Notes: a model not told the origin generated them from the letters alone. A stretch of 7,903 nt of DNA from Thermoplasmata archaeon (GCA_013329495.1 DUKC01000035.1:1-7903); one strand, 5' to 3'. Numbered from the stretch's first letter, positions 1 through 5,990 are shown. Program-made: numbers and translations.

Positions 1-1
1 C

Positions 2-61
2 CTAAATTTGGATAAACCAGAAGAATTTTATGAAGGACTGAGAAGACTGAGTAGGCTTTAA
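2..61 (+). CDS. C-terminal end of an unidentified protein (partial)
   Basis: An open frame enters from the left edge and ends at a TAA at 59-61. The 19 visible residues, LNLDKPEEFYEGLRRLSRL, are charged and look like a C-terminal helix. This is too little to assign a family. The stop lies 58 bases before the CPBP start, and that gene has its own TATA-like box, so the two are probably separate transcripts. The call rests only on frame and protein-like composition. Confidence 0.45.
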   Translation, partial: LNLDKPEEFYEGLRRLSRL

Positions 62-88
62 AAGAGATTTTGCTTTGAGGGCGCAACC

Positions 89-96
89 TTTTAAAC
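89..96 (+). promoter_or_regulatory. TATA-like box of the CPBP gene
   Basis: TTTTAAAC is centred about 27 bases before the ATG at 120. This is the archaeal TATA-to-start distance, so it predicts a leaderless mRNA beginning at or next to the ATG. No Shine-Dalgarno sequence precedes that ATG. The box also argues against the longer reading from TTG at 75, which would place it inside the gene. Confidence 0.5.
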
Positions 97-119
97 ACAA
101 AATCCAATTTATCAAAATC

Positions 120-851
120 ATGAAAGCTTATGAAAAAAGAGTAGATTTTGGCTGGAAGCATTCTTTATTTTTGTGGGTCATCGTCGTTTTGGGAATGTGT
201 GGTATTACAAAACTCATTTTAAACACTAAAAATGTGGATTTAATAAGGTTTGCATTTTTAGGACCGTTTAAAGGCAATTTCATTCTTGTGATTGATCTGG
301 CTTTAACTCTAGCCTTTGCTTCGCTCTTTATGAAATTTCCAGAGTTCGTCAGATATATAGGCTTCAAAAGACTGAACAAAAAGTGGATTCTTATATCCTT
401 TTTAACTGGGATAGCTTTTGTTGCGGCTGGAGAACTAATCTTCTACGCTCAGAACCTCATAATACCAATGCCAGAAGAAAAACTTGCCATTTATGAACAA
501 TTGCTTTCCACTCAAGATTGGAAAGAGAGTCTGCACTGGCTTGCTGTATTCATGTTATGGGTGGCCCCATGTGAAGAGGTGTTTGCAAGGGGATTTGTCC
601 AGAGAGGCTTCGAAAATTCTCTCAAGGGAAATGTGATTCTAGCAATATTCATCTCATGCTTGTTGTTTGGAATATACCACCAGGATGTTTACCGAATACT
701 GCCAATAGCCCTGGAGACAATGCTGCTGGGATATCTTTATTACAAATCAGACCATAATATCTTCGCTCCGATCATAGCTCATGGCTTTGGAAATTTCTTT
801 GCTGTGGCAGTTCTTGCTCCGCTTTTACCCTCTCTAGGCTTTTTTATTTGA
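120..851 (+). CDS. CPBP-family intramembrane metalloprotease
   Basis: A 243-residue polytopic membrane protein of the CPBP (CAAX protease / bacteriocin-processing, formerly Abi) family. Hydrophobic segments lie near residues 14-34, 52-70, 88-110, 137-156, 170-187, 193-208 and 213-240. The three family motifs are present: EExxxR (E152, E153, R157), a histidine in FGIYH (H187) and HxxxN (H221, N225). These residues form the intramembrane metal site, so the protein is probably an active protease. Its substrate cannot be told. The ATG at 120 was preferred to a TTG at 75 because a TATA-like box sits 27 bases upstream of the ATG and the extra 15 residues resemble nothing. The gene stands alone; its neighbours do not hint at a substrate such as a bacteriocin or prenylated protein. 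Family assignment is secure, physiological role unknown. Confidence 0.9.
   Translation: MKAYEKRVDFGWKHSLFLWVIVVLGMCGITKLILNTKNVDLIRFAFLGPFKGNFILVIDLALTLAFASLFMKFPEFVRYIGFKRLNKKWILISFLTGIAFVAAGELIFYAQNLIIPMPEEKLAIYEQLLSTQDWKESLHWLAVFMLWVAPCEEVFARGFVQRGFENSLKGNVILAIFISCLLFGIYHQDVYRILPIALETMLLGYLYYKSDHNIFAPIIAHGFGNFFAVAVLAPLLPSLGFFI
840..845 (+). terminator. T-tract at the end of the CPBP gene
   Basis: Six consecutive T residues lie just before the stop codon, within the codons for the last residues. Archaeal RNA polymerase can terminate at such tracts without a hairpin. Transcription often passes several bases beyond the first tract, so an overlap with the coding end is possible. No strong stem precedes it. 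Confidence 0.25.
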
Positions 852-996
852 GAAAGAAAAGGTTTGATAGGAGGGGAAAAACCTGTGTGTGCATCTTGAG
901 AAACTAATAGATTGGTTGTTTTTATAGAGCAAAGCATCTGGAAAAGGGAATAAATTGCTGTCATGGGCTCAAACTACCATTCTTTTAGCAAAAAAA

Positions 997-1004
997 GATA
1001 TAAG
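997..1004 (+). promoter_or_regulatory. TATA-like box of purM
   Basis: GATATAAG follows a run of A (991-996) that could serve as the purine-rich BRE. It is centred about 25 bases before the ATG at 1026 and so predicts a leaderless transcript from that ATG. It is the main reason for choosing 1026 over the in-frame ATG at 963. A second T/A-rich patch, GTTTTTATAG near 917-926, could be an upstream alternative. Confidence 0.5.
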
Positions 1005-1025
1005 CTAGAATATATTAGGATTGCA

Positions 1026-2054
1026 ATGACCTCAACTAAAAAAATGACCTATGCAAAAAGTGGGGTTGATATAGATCGTGAAAAAAAGGCGATCGAGGCC
1101 CTAACTTCTTATTTTCCATTCCAATCTGAAGGTTTTGGAAAACCCCTGCCGATCAAAACTCACTATGCAGGAGCGATAGATTTTGGTGAGTGGACCTTGG
1201 TCATGTGTACAGACGGAGTGGGTTCCAAGGTCGTGATTGCGAATGAATTAAAAAAATGGGACACCATAGGCATTGACTGCGTGGCAATGAATGTAAACGA
1301 TGCAATTTGCTTGGGCGCAAAACCAATTGCCTTGGTCGACTACTTTGCAAGTGAAACCTCAGACCCAACGATGGCAAAGGAAATTGGAAAGGGACTCGCA
1401 GAGGGTGCAAGGCAAGCAGGAATCAACATTATTGGTGGAGAGACCGCAACGCTTCCAGATATGATCAAGGGATTTGATCTGGCAGGAACATGCCTCGCCT
1501 ACGCAAGAAAGGACTGCCTGATAACAGGTGAAGAGATTTCACCGGGGGATGTACTGGTGGGACTTCGCTCAACAGGTTTGCACTCCAACGGATATACTCT
1601 CGTTCGAAAATTGGTAAAAGAGAATAACCTTGATTACACGGACTGGTCTCCATTTGAAAAGGGAAAGACGTTGGGAGAGGTGCTGCTTACCCCAACAAAA
1701 ATCTACGTGAAGGAGATCATTAACCTCATAAAAAAGGTACCAGTCAAGGGACTCGCACACATAACGGGAGGAGGTCTGGAAAATCTTAAAAGGCTGAACG
1801 ACAAGGTGAAATATGTTTTCGATGAGTTGTTTGCTCCCCCACCTGTGTTCGATTTTATACAAGAAATAGGCAACATAAGCCACAGAGAGATGCACAGAAC
1901 ATTTAACATGGGTATGGGTTTTGTGGTTGTTTTATCTAAGGATAATTTGGAGAAAGCACTCAAAATCTTGAGCGGGTCCACCGAAGCAGGAAAGGTTGGC
2001 GAGATTGAAAAGGGAAAAGGAGTGAGTTTACCGTCTTTGAAGGTTAGGTACTAG
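1026..2054 (+). CDS. purM: Phosphoribosylformylglycinamidine cyclo-ligase (AIR synthetase)
   Basis: PurM closes the imidazole ring in de novo purine synthesis: formylglycinamidine ribonucleotide + ATP gives aminoimidazole ribonucleotide + ADP + Pi, in the cytosol. The 342-residue product shows the family motifs in order: TYAKSGVDID (8-17), CTDGVGSK (61-68), DCVAMNVND with CLGAKP (84-100), GGETATLPDM (137-146), LRSTGLHSNGY (180-190), HITGGGLENL (245-254) and NMGMGFV (294-300). Length is normal for the family. The frame is open from an ATG at 963, but the extra 21 residues fall before the usual PurM beginning and a TATA-like box sits 25 bases before 1026, so 1026 is preferred; an ATG at 1044 is also possible. 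No other purine gene is in the window, so it appears to be a single-gene unit. Identity is secure. Confidence 0.95.
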   Translation: MTSTKKMTYAKSGVDIDREKKAIEALTSYFPFQSEGFGKPLPIKTHYAGAIDFGEWTLVMCTDGVGSKVVIANELKKWDTIGIDCVAMNVNDAICLGAKPIALVDYFASETSDPTMAKEIGKGLAEGARQAGINIIGGETATLPDMIKGFDLAGTCLAYARKDCLITGEEISPGDVLVGLRSTGLHSNGYTLVRKLVKENNLDYTDWSPFEKGKTLGEVLLTPTKIYVKEIINLIKKVPVKGLAHITGGGLENLKRLNDKVKYVFDELFAPPPVFDFIQEIGNISHREMHRTFNMGMGFVVVLSKDNLEKALKILSGSTEAGKVGEIEKGKGVSLPSLKVRY

Positions 2055-2060
2055 TTTTTT
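2055..2060 (+). terminator. T6 tract after purM
   Basis: Six T residues follow the purM TAG stop immediately, without a preceding stem. This is the usual form of an archaeal intrinsic termination signal. The next gene has its own promoter 55 bases downstream, which fits a transcript ending here. Confidence 0.4.
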
Positions 2061-2113
2061 AAAAGAGAAGATCTGACAGAATTGTTCGCTTGAAAAGGTC
2101 CACCTGCTAAAAT

Positions 2114-2121
2114 TTTAAATA
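2114..2121 (+). promoter_or_regulatory. TATA-like box of the Orc1/Cdc6-like gene
   Basis: TTTAAATA, inside the A/T stretch 2111-2123, is centred about 28 bases before the ATG at 2146. No Shine-Dalgarno sequence precedes that ATG, so a leaderless transcript is predicted. A perfect inverted repeat fills the space between this box and the start codon. Confidence 0.6.
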
Positions 2122-2127
2122 TAGACC

Positions 2128-2145
2128 AGTTTCTTCATAGAAACT
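2128..2145. promoter_or_regulatory. Perfect inverted repeat, candidate operator
   Basis: AGTTTCT - TCAT - AGAAACT: perfect 7-base arms with a 4-base spacer. It ends at the base before the ATG at 2146 and begins a few bases after the TATA-like box. Archaeal repressors often bind between TATA box and transcription start, so this is a good place for a dimeric regulator, possibly the product itself. If the transcript is leaderless the repeat is not in the RNA, so a DNA site is more likely than a hairpin. Binding is inferred. Confidence 0.45.
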
Positions 2146-3306
2146 ATGGAAAGTCTGAATGTCTTTAAAGATGAATCGGTGCTAGAAATTGGATGGATGC
2201 CTCCTGAATTGCCACACAGAGGAGAACAGTTATCAAAGTTGAAAGTCCACCTGAGTTCAGCATCCAAGTTAGGGATGCCCACGCACATCTTGTTGTATGG
2301 AGGAGTTGGAAGCGGAAAATCTGTTACGGCAAAAAAAGCAGTGGTTGAACTGGCAATCGAAGCGAGCAAACAGGAGAAAGACCTGAGATGGATAGCAATA
2401 AACTGCAACGATAACAAGTCCAGCTACTCGATCCTGAACAGAGTATTAAAAAGCTTGGATGCTAGGCTTCCTTTGAGAAATCTTGAGCTTGGAGAGATGC
2501 TCAATCTGCTGGCCTCAAGGCTGAAAGAGAGAGACACGCATCTGATGGTTATCCTGGATGATGTCGATGAACATCTGAACAAGGACGGGTCCAGACTGAT
2601 CCATGCTTTCACTCGCTTTGGAGAGAGTTATTTGCCCTGGACAAAAGTAAAACGATACGCAGGAGTTTCTCTTATGCTGACTTCTAGAGAGCAAGTACTG
2701 GACAAGTTGCCCGCTCAGACTCTAAGCTCTCTCGGCCACTCGTGCATAGAATTTGAGTCTTACTCTTCAAAAGAGCTTTTAGATATCGTTAACCAGAGAG
2801 TCGAGCTGGCGTTTATTCCGGGAGCGATTAGCGAGGAGATTTGCAGGCTGATTTCAGATTTTTCAGCTGAACGAGGAGATGCAAGGCTTGCCATTGAGCT
2901 ATTGCTGGAGGGTGGAAAGCTAGCAGAAGCTGAATTCAGAAAGGTCAATCCTGAGGATGCAAGGACAGTCTTTGCAAATGCAGGCTTTGATACGAAGGAG
3001 ACAGAAAAAAATCTCTACTATCTCGGCAAGCATGAAAAGCTGGCCTTGCTTGGCCTAGCAAGAGAGAGCAGGTCAAGTGCATACCTAGCAGCTTCAAAGG
3101 GTGAAGAAGCTTACAGGATTCAGTGCGAGATCCAAAAAGAGACGCCTAGAGAGCATGAGCAGTTCTTGGATTTTTTGAAAGTTTTTGATGACTATGGATT
3201 TGTCGGGTTGCGGCCCGATGAAGAAGAGGGGCTGATATGTCTGAGACTTCCGGCTAGAGATTTGGAGAAAAAGCTGGAAGAATTGTTGGAAAAGAGAAGG
3301 GCCTGA
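2146..3306 (+). CDS. Divergent Orc1/Cdc6-family AAA+ ATPase
   Basis: The family comprises the archaeal replication initiators, which bind origin DNA and help load MCM helicase. The 386-residue product begins like a family member (FKDESVLEIGWMPPELPHR, about residues 7-25). It then has Walker A GGVGSGKS (52-59), Walker B VILDDVD (135-141), a sensor 2 region with GDAR (244-247), and a C-terminal part (about 290-370) where a winged-helix domain is expected. Two features depart from the usual initiator. Walker B reads DD rather than DE. The sensor 1 strand ends in VSLMLTSRE (174-182), where an S/N-type asparagine is normally found. The gene has a TATA-like box and a palindromic candidate operator directly upstream. 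An ABC ATPase start codon follows its stop with no gap. It could be a true initiator or a paralog with another role; I saw no origin-recognition-box cluster nearby. The family call is firm, the initiator function is not. Confidence 0.85.
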   Translation: MESLNVFKDESVLEIGWMPPELPHRGEQLSKLKVHLSSASKLGMPTHILLYGGVGSGKSVTAKKAVVELAIEASKQEKDLRWIAINCNDNKSSYSILNRVLKSLDARLPLRNLELGEMLNLLASRLKERDTHLMVILDDVDEHLNKDGSRLIHAFTRFGESYLPWTKVKRYAGVSLMLTSREQVLDKLPAQTLSSLGHSCIEFESYSSKELLDIVNQRVELAFIPGAISEEICRLISDFSAERGDARLAIELLLEGGKLAEAEFRKVNPEDARTVFANAGFDTKETEKNLYYLGKHEKLALLGLARESRSSAYLAASKGEEAYRIQCEIQKETPREHEQFLDFLKVFDDYGFVGLRPDEEEGLICLRLPARDLEKKLEELLEKRRA

Positions 3307-3384
3307 ATGTCAGCAATCGAGTGTATTGGATTAACAAAAAGGTTTGAGGATCTGACCGCAGTTGACCATATATCCTTTAATTAG
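3307..3384 (+). pseudogene. Truncated start of an ABC-transporter ATP-binding protein
   Basis: An ATG follows the TGA of the preceding gene directly (TGAATG). The 25-codon frame starts MSAIECIGLTKRF and ends TAVDHISFN before a TAG at 3382-3384. This matches the first beta strands of an ABC ATPase of the multidrug/lipid export type, where IEVxxLTKRFGxxTAVDxISF is followed by the Walker A loop. Everything from the P-loop onward is missing, so the fragment cannot be functional. The stop overlaps the stop of the convergent PPC gene, which places a deletion, insertion or assembly junction near 3376-3384. The gene was probably once co-transcribed with the ATPase gene before it. Recognition rests on a short but characteristic stretch. 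Confidence 0.7.
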
Positions 3385-3800
3385 ATCTTATAGAGATTCA
3401 GCCCTGTTTTCTCATCAAATTCCCTATCAACCTCACCATCAATCGATTCAATAATCGCTTCAAAGGTCGCACTAACAATTGCTGAATTCAAATGACCTCC
3501 AAGAGAGTTGTTTTTTGAATCGCACAGATTGATATGGAGGTGTAGATATACTTCTCCGTTCATGGTTGAAATGTTTCCGTAGAGGGGGGCAATCTCATGA
3601 TCCCCCACCAGCCCTTTTGAATTGTATTTCTTGGTCTTTGTATCAAAGAGACCGACGGTGGCTCTGTTTGTGGCTCCAAGTCCGAAAATATAACCAAGTT
3701 TTATGTCATTGTCTTTACAAAATTGTTTTAGCGTTTCAACAATCTCTTCACCCTTATCTATTCTCACTATGAACTTGTTTCCAAATCTCTTCGCCTTCAT
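3381..3800 (-). CDS. PPC / DUF296 domain protein
   Basis: A 139-residue single-domain protein of the PPC (plants and prokaryotes conserved, DUF296) family, known as small trimeric proteins with a bound metal. The domain fills the chain. Key parts are RIDKGEEIVETLKQFC (13-28), LGYIFGLGATNRATVGLFD (35-53), GNIS (75-78), the histidines of HLH (87-89), GGH (101-103) and the terminal DEKTGL (129-134). The histidines are the presumed metal ligands. In plants the domain is fused to AT-hooks and binds DNA; the stand-alone archaeal forms have no settled role. There is no AT-hook here. The ATG at 3800 has a TATA-like box 25 bases upstream with an inverted repeat between, and no Shine-Dalgarno sequence. 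The gene stands alone and its 3' end abuts the truncated ABC gene. Family secure, function unknown. Confidence 0.9.
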   Translation of the reverse strand: MKAKRFGNKFIVRIDKGEEIVETLKQFCKDNDIKLGYIFGLGATNRATVGLFDTKTKKYNSKGLVGDHEIAPLYGNISTMNGEVYLHLHINLCDSKNNSLGGHLNSAIVSATFEAIIESIDGEVDREFDEKTGLNLYKI

Positions 3801-3818
3801 ACTGGAAAATAACCAGTA
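3800..3818. promoter_or_regulatory. Inverted repeat between TATA box and start of the PPC gene
   Basis: TACTGG - AAAATAA - CCAGTA on the + strand: perfect 6-base arms with a 7-base spacer. It lies between the TATA-like box and the ATG and overlaps the first base of the start codon. This is the same position as the repeat before the Orc1/Cdc6-like gene, though the sequence differs. It may be a repressor site, but 6-base arms are short enough to arise by chance. Confidence 0.3.
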
Positions 3819-3821
3819 GTA

Positions 3822-3829
3822 CTATATAG
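3822..3829 (-). promoter_or_regulatory. TATA-like box of the PPC gene
   Basis: On the minus strand this reads CTATATAG, preceded by an A/T-rich stretch. It is centred about 25 bases before the ATG at 3800, as expected for a leaderless archaeal transcript. Confidence 0.6.
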
Positions 3830-3840
3830 ACATTTTTATT

Positions 3841-3970
3841 GAGACGGAGGCTGCATCTGTCCCAAGTCTTCTGTCTTTCCCCAGACTAAGCCTTGTGTAC
3901 ATTCTGGGTGATCTCTCCATCTATCAAATCACTAGATCTGGTTTGCGGGTCTCATCCAATTTTTTCAACC
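3841..3970. other. Intergenic stretch between divergent genes, no gene recognised
   Basis: Between the PPC promoter and the SDR promoter I see no convincing gene. The open frames on both strands are short and resemble no family, and no tRNA or strong stem is visible. It separates two divergent promoters and may hold upstream control sites. Confidence 0.4.
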
Positions 3971-3980
3971 TTATAAAAAA
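3971..3980 (+). promoter_or_regulatory. Candidate TATA box of the SDR gene
   Basis: TTATAAAAAA would place transcription start near 4000-4005, giving a leader of about 70 bases before the ATG at 4072. A second candidate, CTTATTATAG (981-990 of the same thousand, i.e. 3981-3990 approximately), would start transcription about ten bases later. Either way this gene has a leader, unlike the others in the window. Confidence 0.4.
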
Positions 3981-4034
3981 ACTTATTATAGCCACATACA
4001 TTATGTAAACTGAAGCAATTTAAAGAATTACAGT

Positions 4035-4067
4035 ATGAATCTTGAAAGAGATTCTAAAAGAGGGTGA
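4035..4067 (+). CDS. Short upstream ORF in the SDR leader
   Basis: A 10-codon frame, MNLERDSKRG, ends with a TGA four bases before the SDR ATG. The stop lies inside the AGGGTGA stretch that serves as Shine-Dalgarno sequence for the SDR gene, so a ribosome ending here would be placed to restart. It may be a leader peptide or simply chance; no conserved peptide motif is seen. Another minimal frame, ATG-TAA, occurs at 4003-4008 near the predicted transcription start. Confidence 0.2.
   Translation: MNLERDSKRG
4061..4067 (+). promoter_or_regulatory. Shine-Dalgarno sequence deciding the SDR start
   Basis: AGGGTGA, within GAGGGTGA, lies four bases before the ATG at 4072 and closely resembles the archaeal AGGTGA consensus. 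It supports the start at 4072 over the in-frame TTG at 4042. Confidence 0.5.
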
Positions 4068-4071
4068 AAGG

Positions 4072-4800
4072 ATGCAATTAGAAGGCAAGAATGCAATTGT
4101 AACCGGTGGAGGGCGAAACATTGGCAGAGCGATCTCCATTGCACTGGCAAACAAAGGCGTCAATGTGGCTATTAATTTTCACAAAAACGATAAAAAGGCG
4201 CAAGAAACAGTTGAGAAACTAGAAGAGATTGGCGTAAAATCACTAAAGATCCAGGCGGATGTCAGGAATTTTGATCAAGTTAAGAACATGACAAATAGGG
4301 TAAAGAAAAGCCTTGGAGGTATAGATATACTTGTAAACAATGCAGGCATATCTGGACAAAACTCAACTATTGAAAAGATCAATATTGAAGAATGGAAAAA
4401 TGTGATTGAGGTCAACTTAAATGGAGTTTTTAACTGCTGCAAAGCGGTCGAAGCAGAGTTAAGGAAGAATAAGGGTAAGGTGGTGAATATCTCCTCTATA
4501 GCAGGAAAAATGGGGGGATCAATCGGTTGCCACTATGCAGCATCAAAGGCAGGTGTGATCGGCTTGACCTTTCGCCTAGCTACTGAACTGGCACCGCAAG
4601 TCACGGTGAATGCTATAGCTCCAGGACCGGTTGACACAGAGCTTCTATCACCAGAAATTAAGAAGAAATTGTCGGGTCTGACGCCGTTTGGAAGGATCGC
4701 AAAACCTGAGGAAATAGCTCATACAGTTGTCTACCTGCTTGAAAACGATTATGTCTCTGGCGAGGTTATAGATGTGAATGCAGCCAGATACATGGATTAG
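4072..4800 (+). CDS. Short-chain dehydrogenase/reductase, FabG-like
   Basis: A 242-residue classical SDR, an NAD(P)-dependent oxidoreductase with a Rossmann fold. It shows the cofactor loop TGGGRNIG (11-18), D63 after QA, NNAG (89-92), the catalytic set N115, S142, Y155 and K159 (YAASK), and the PGPVDTE stretch (184-190). All catalytic residues are present, so it should be active. The C-terminus reads VNAARYMD, where many FabG-like proteins have VNGG. Sequence resembles 3-oxoacyl-ACP reductase, but archaea generally lack ACP-based fatty acid synthesis, so the substrate is probably another ketone or alcohol. The start at 4072 gives the typical MxLEGKxAIVTGG beginning and has a Shine-Dalgarno sequence; starting from TTG at 4042 would add ten residues. 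No pathway partner is adjacent. Family secure, substrate unknown. Confidence 0.9.
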   Translation: MQLEGKNAIVTGGGRNIGRAISIALANKGVNVAINFHKNDKKAQETVEKLEEIGVKSLKIQADVRNFDQVKNMTNRVKKSLGGIDILVNNAGISGQNSTIEKINIEEWKNVIEVNLNGVFNCCKAVEAELRKNKGKVVNISSIAGKMGGSIGCHYAASKAGVIGLTFRLATELAPQVTVNAIAPGPVDTELLSPEIKKKLSGLTPFGRIAKPEEIAHTVVYLLENDYVSGEVIDVNAARYMD

Positions 4801-4985
4801 CAAAAGTGCAAAGGGTTGTGACTTTGTAGGATAGAGTGCACCTGACTTTGTTGCGCTCACCCGCATTATGCTTCTCAGAATTTCAATTAGGTAGATCACC
4901 GTATGTGGAATTCTTTAAGAGACGAGCTTTTACCATTCGTGTGTAGAGCTTCTTGCCTAACGACTTTAATCAAAGCTTGAAGTAG

Positions 4986-4991
4986 AAAAAA
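4986..4991 (-). terminator. T6 tract after the phosphatase gene
   Basis: Read on the minus strand, six T residues begin seven bases after the TAG stop of the phosphatase gene (stop at 4999-5001). There is no clear stem. This fits archaeal T-tract termination. It also marks the end between two convergent genes. Confidence 0.4.
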
Positions 4992-4998
4992 CCTCTTT

Positions 4999-5832
4999 CT
5001 AAATTTCCTTGATCGACAGATCATCTATTGTTCTTACATCCTTTTCCAAATCAGCAATTGCTATCGTTCGAGTCGGAACAATGCCCAGATAGGCCGAGGA
5101 GGTAAATATCGTAACGCATCTTTTTTGGTAAAGAGCGAGTTTTGCAGTGGGTTGATGAGATCTGATTAGGACATTTTTGCTGAGCCTTTTCATTATTGTT
5201 TTGAAATGAGCCGCCCCAAATTGGGGCCGTCCAGTAAAAGCCTCATCTCCTAAAACGTCTCCCTTGCTCTCCTGCCAATCTCCCCACGCTATCTGTCTCC
5301 ACAGCTCGCTGCCAAACTCTATTTTTTTTATTGCTTGAAGGTTGCTGACTGAAGGCAACGCACCGTGCAGGGCTATTATTCCATTGGAAGTACTCACGAC
5401 ATAAGGCAATTTCGAAAGAGTTTCTGCATATTGCCCAGAGAGTGCAGGGCTTAACTCTTGCCAAAAATTGGCCGGAGAAAAATACATTGCTTTTCTGCCC
5501 TCGTGATTTCCCTGAAGTAAAAGCAACCGCTCTGGATAAATTGTTTTCAATGCAAGCAAATAATCAATATTCTGCTTGGAATCAGTACCCCTGTCAACAT
5601 AATCTCCTAAAAATACTATCTTGTTCGGGGGTTTAAGATAGCGTTTGATTACAATCTTGGTAGCATCGAAATCCCCATGAGTATCACCTACAAAAATGAC
5701 ATTTCCTGAAGGGATTTCCAGAAGATTTGGTTCCTGCTGGATGATACTTTCTGCTCGTTTGAGTAATTCCATCGTCTCGTCCTCATCGAGCGTCGATGCC
5801 AATTCAGGATTTTCAATGATACGTTTAATCAT
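4999..5832 (-). CDS. PPP-family serine/threonine protein phosphatase
   Basis: A 277-residue metallophosphatase of the PPP family (PP1/PP2A type), which removes phosphate from Ser/Thr in proteins using two metal ions. The signature motifs are complete: GDTHG (49-53), GDYVDRG (76-82), GNHE (108-111), HG in ALHGALP (156-157) and SHQP (225-228), supplying the metal-binding Asp, Asn and His and the phosphate-binding Arg residues. An N-terminal stretch of about 45 mostly helical residues precedes the domain. No signal peptide or membrane segment is seen, so it is cytosolic. An ATG at 5832 was taken as start; a TTG two codons upstream (5838) is equally in frame, and neither has a clear Shine-Dalgarno sequence or a TATA box at the leaderless distance. 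It follows RuBisCO on the same strand after 204 bases, including a hairpin, so co-transcription is doubtful. Its protein targets are unknown. Confidence 0.93.
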   Translation of the reverse strand: MIKRIIENPELASTLDEDETMELLKRAESIIQQEPNLLEIPSGNVIFVGDTHGDFDATKIVIKRYLKPPNKIVFLGDYVDRGTDSKQNIDYLLALKTIYPERLLLLQGNHEGRKAMYFSPANFWQELSPALSGQYAETLSKLPYVVSTSNGIIALHGALPSVSNLQAIKKIEFGSELWRQIAWGDWQESKGDVLGDEAFTGRPQFGAAHFKTIMKRLSKNVLIRSHQPTAKLALYQKRCVTIFTSSAYLGIVPTRTIAIADLEKDVRTIDDLSIKEI

Positions 5833-5946
5833 ACTCAATTTTCTGTATTGGTTGCTGTAACCAGTGAACTACTCTTCCCTTTGCAGATGGGGACTTAGCT
5901 CGCGAGGAAGATGAATTTGCTTTTGAGGTTCAATTTGGGGTACATG

Positions 5947-5959
5947 ACTATTTGATAGT
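5947..5959. repeat. Short inverted repeat between rbcL and the phosphatase gene
   Basis: ACTAT - TTG - ATAGT, perfect 5-base arms with a 3-base loop. It is weak on its own. It is listed because it lies in the same intergenic stretch as the GC-rich hairpin at 6008-6029 and may belong to the same element remnant. Confidence 0.25.
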
Positions 5960-5990
5960 TGTGCTTTAACTGTCTTTTCAGAAATTTATC

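Noticed and set aside
860..884. AGGTTT / AAACCT inverted repeat around a GGAGGGG stretch after the CPBP gene
   Set aside because: Six-base arms with a 13-base loop are weak, and no start codon follows the Shine-Dalgarno-like stretch at a useful distance.
963..1025. Longer purM start at 963
   Set aside because: The extra 21 residues do not match the family, and the TATA-like box points to 1026.
2055..2145. Replication origin next to the Orc1/Cdc6-like gene
   Set aside because: No cluster of origin-recognition-box-like repeats and no long A/T-rich unwinding stretch could be seen in the 91 bases upstream.
4902..4979. 25-codon + strand frame (MWNSLRDELLPF...) between the SDR and phosphatase genes
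   Set aside because: Too short, no recognised family and no clear promoter; kept out as probable chance or an unrecognisable remnant.
5873..5970. + strand open frame with acidic, protein-like composition (LAREEDEFAFEV...)
   Set aside because: It lacks a usable start codon and resembles no family that I recognise.
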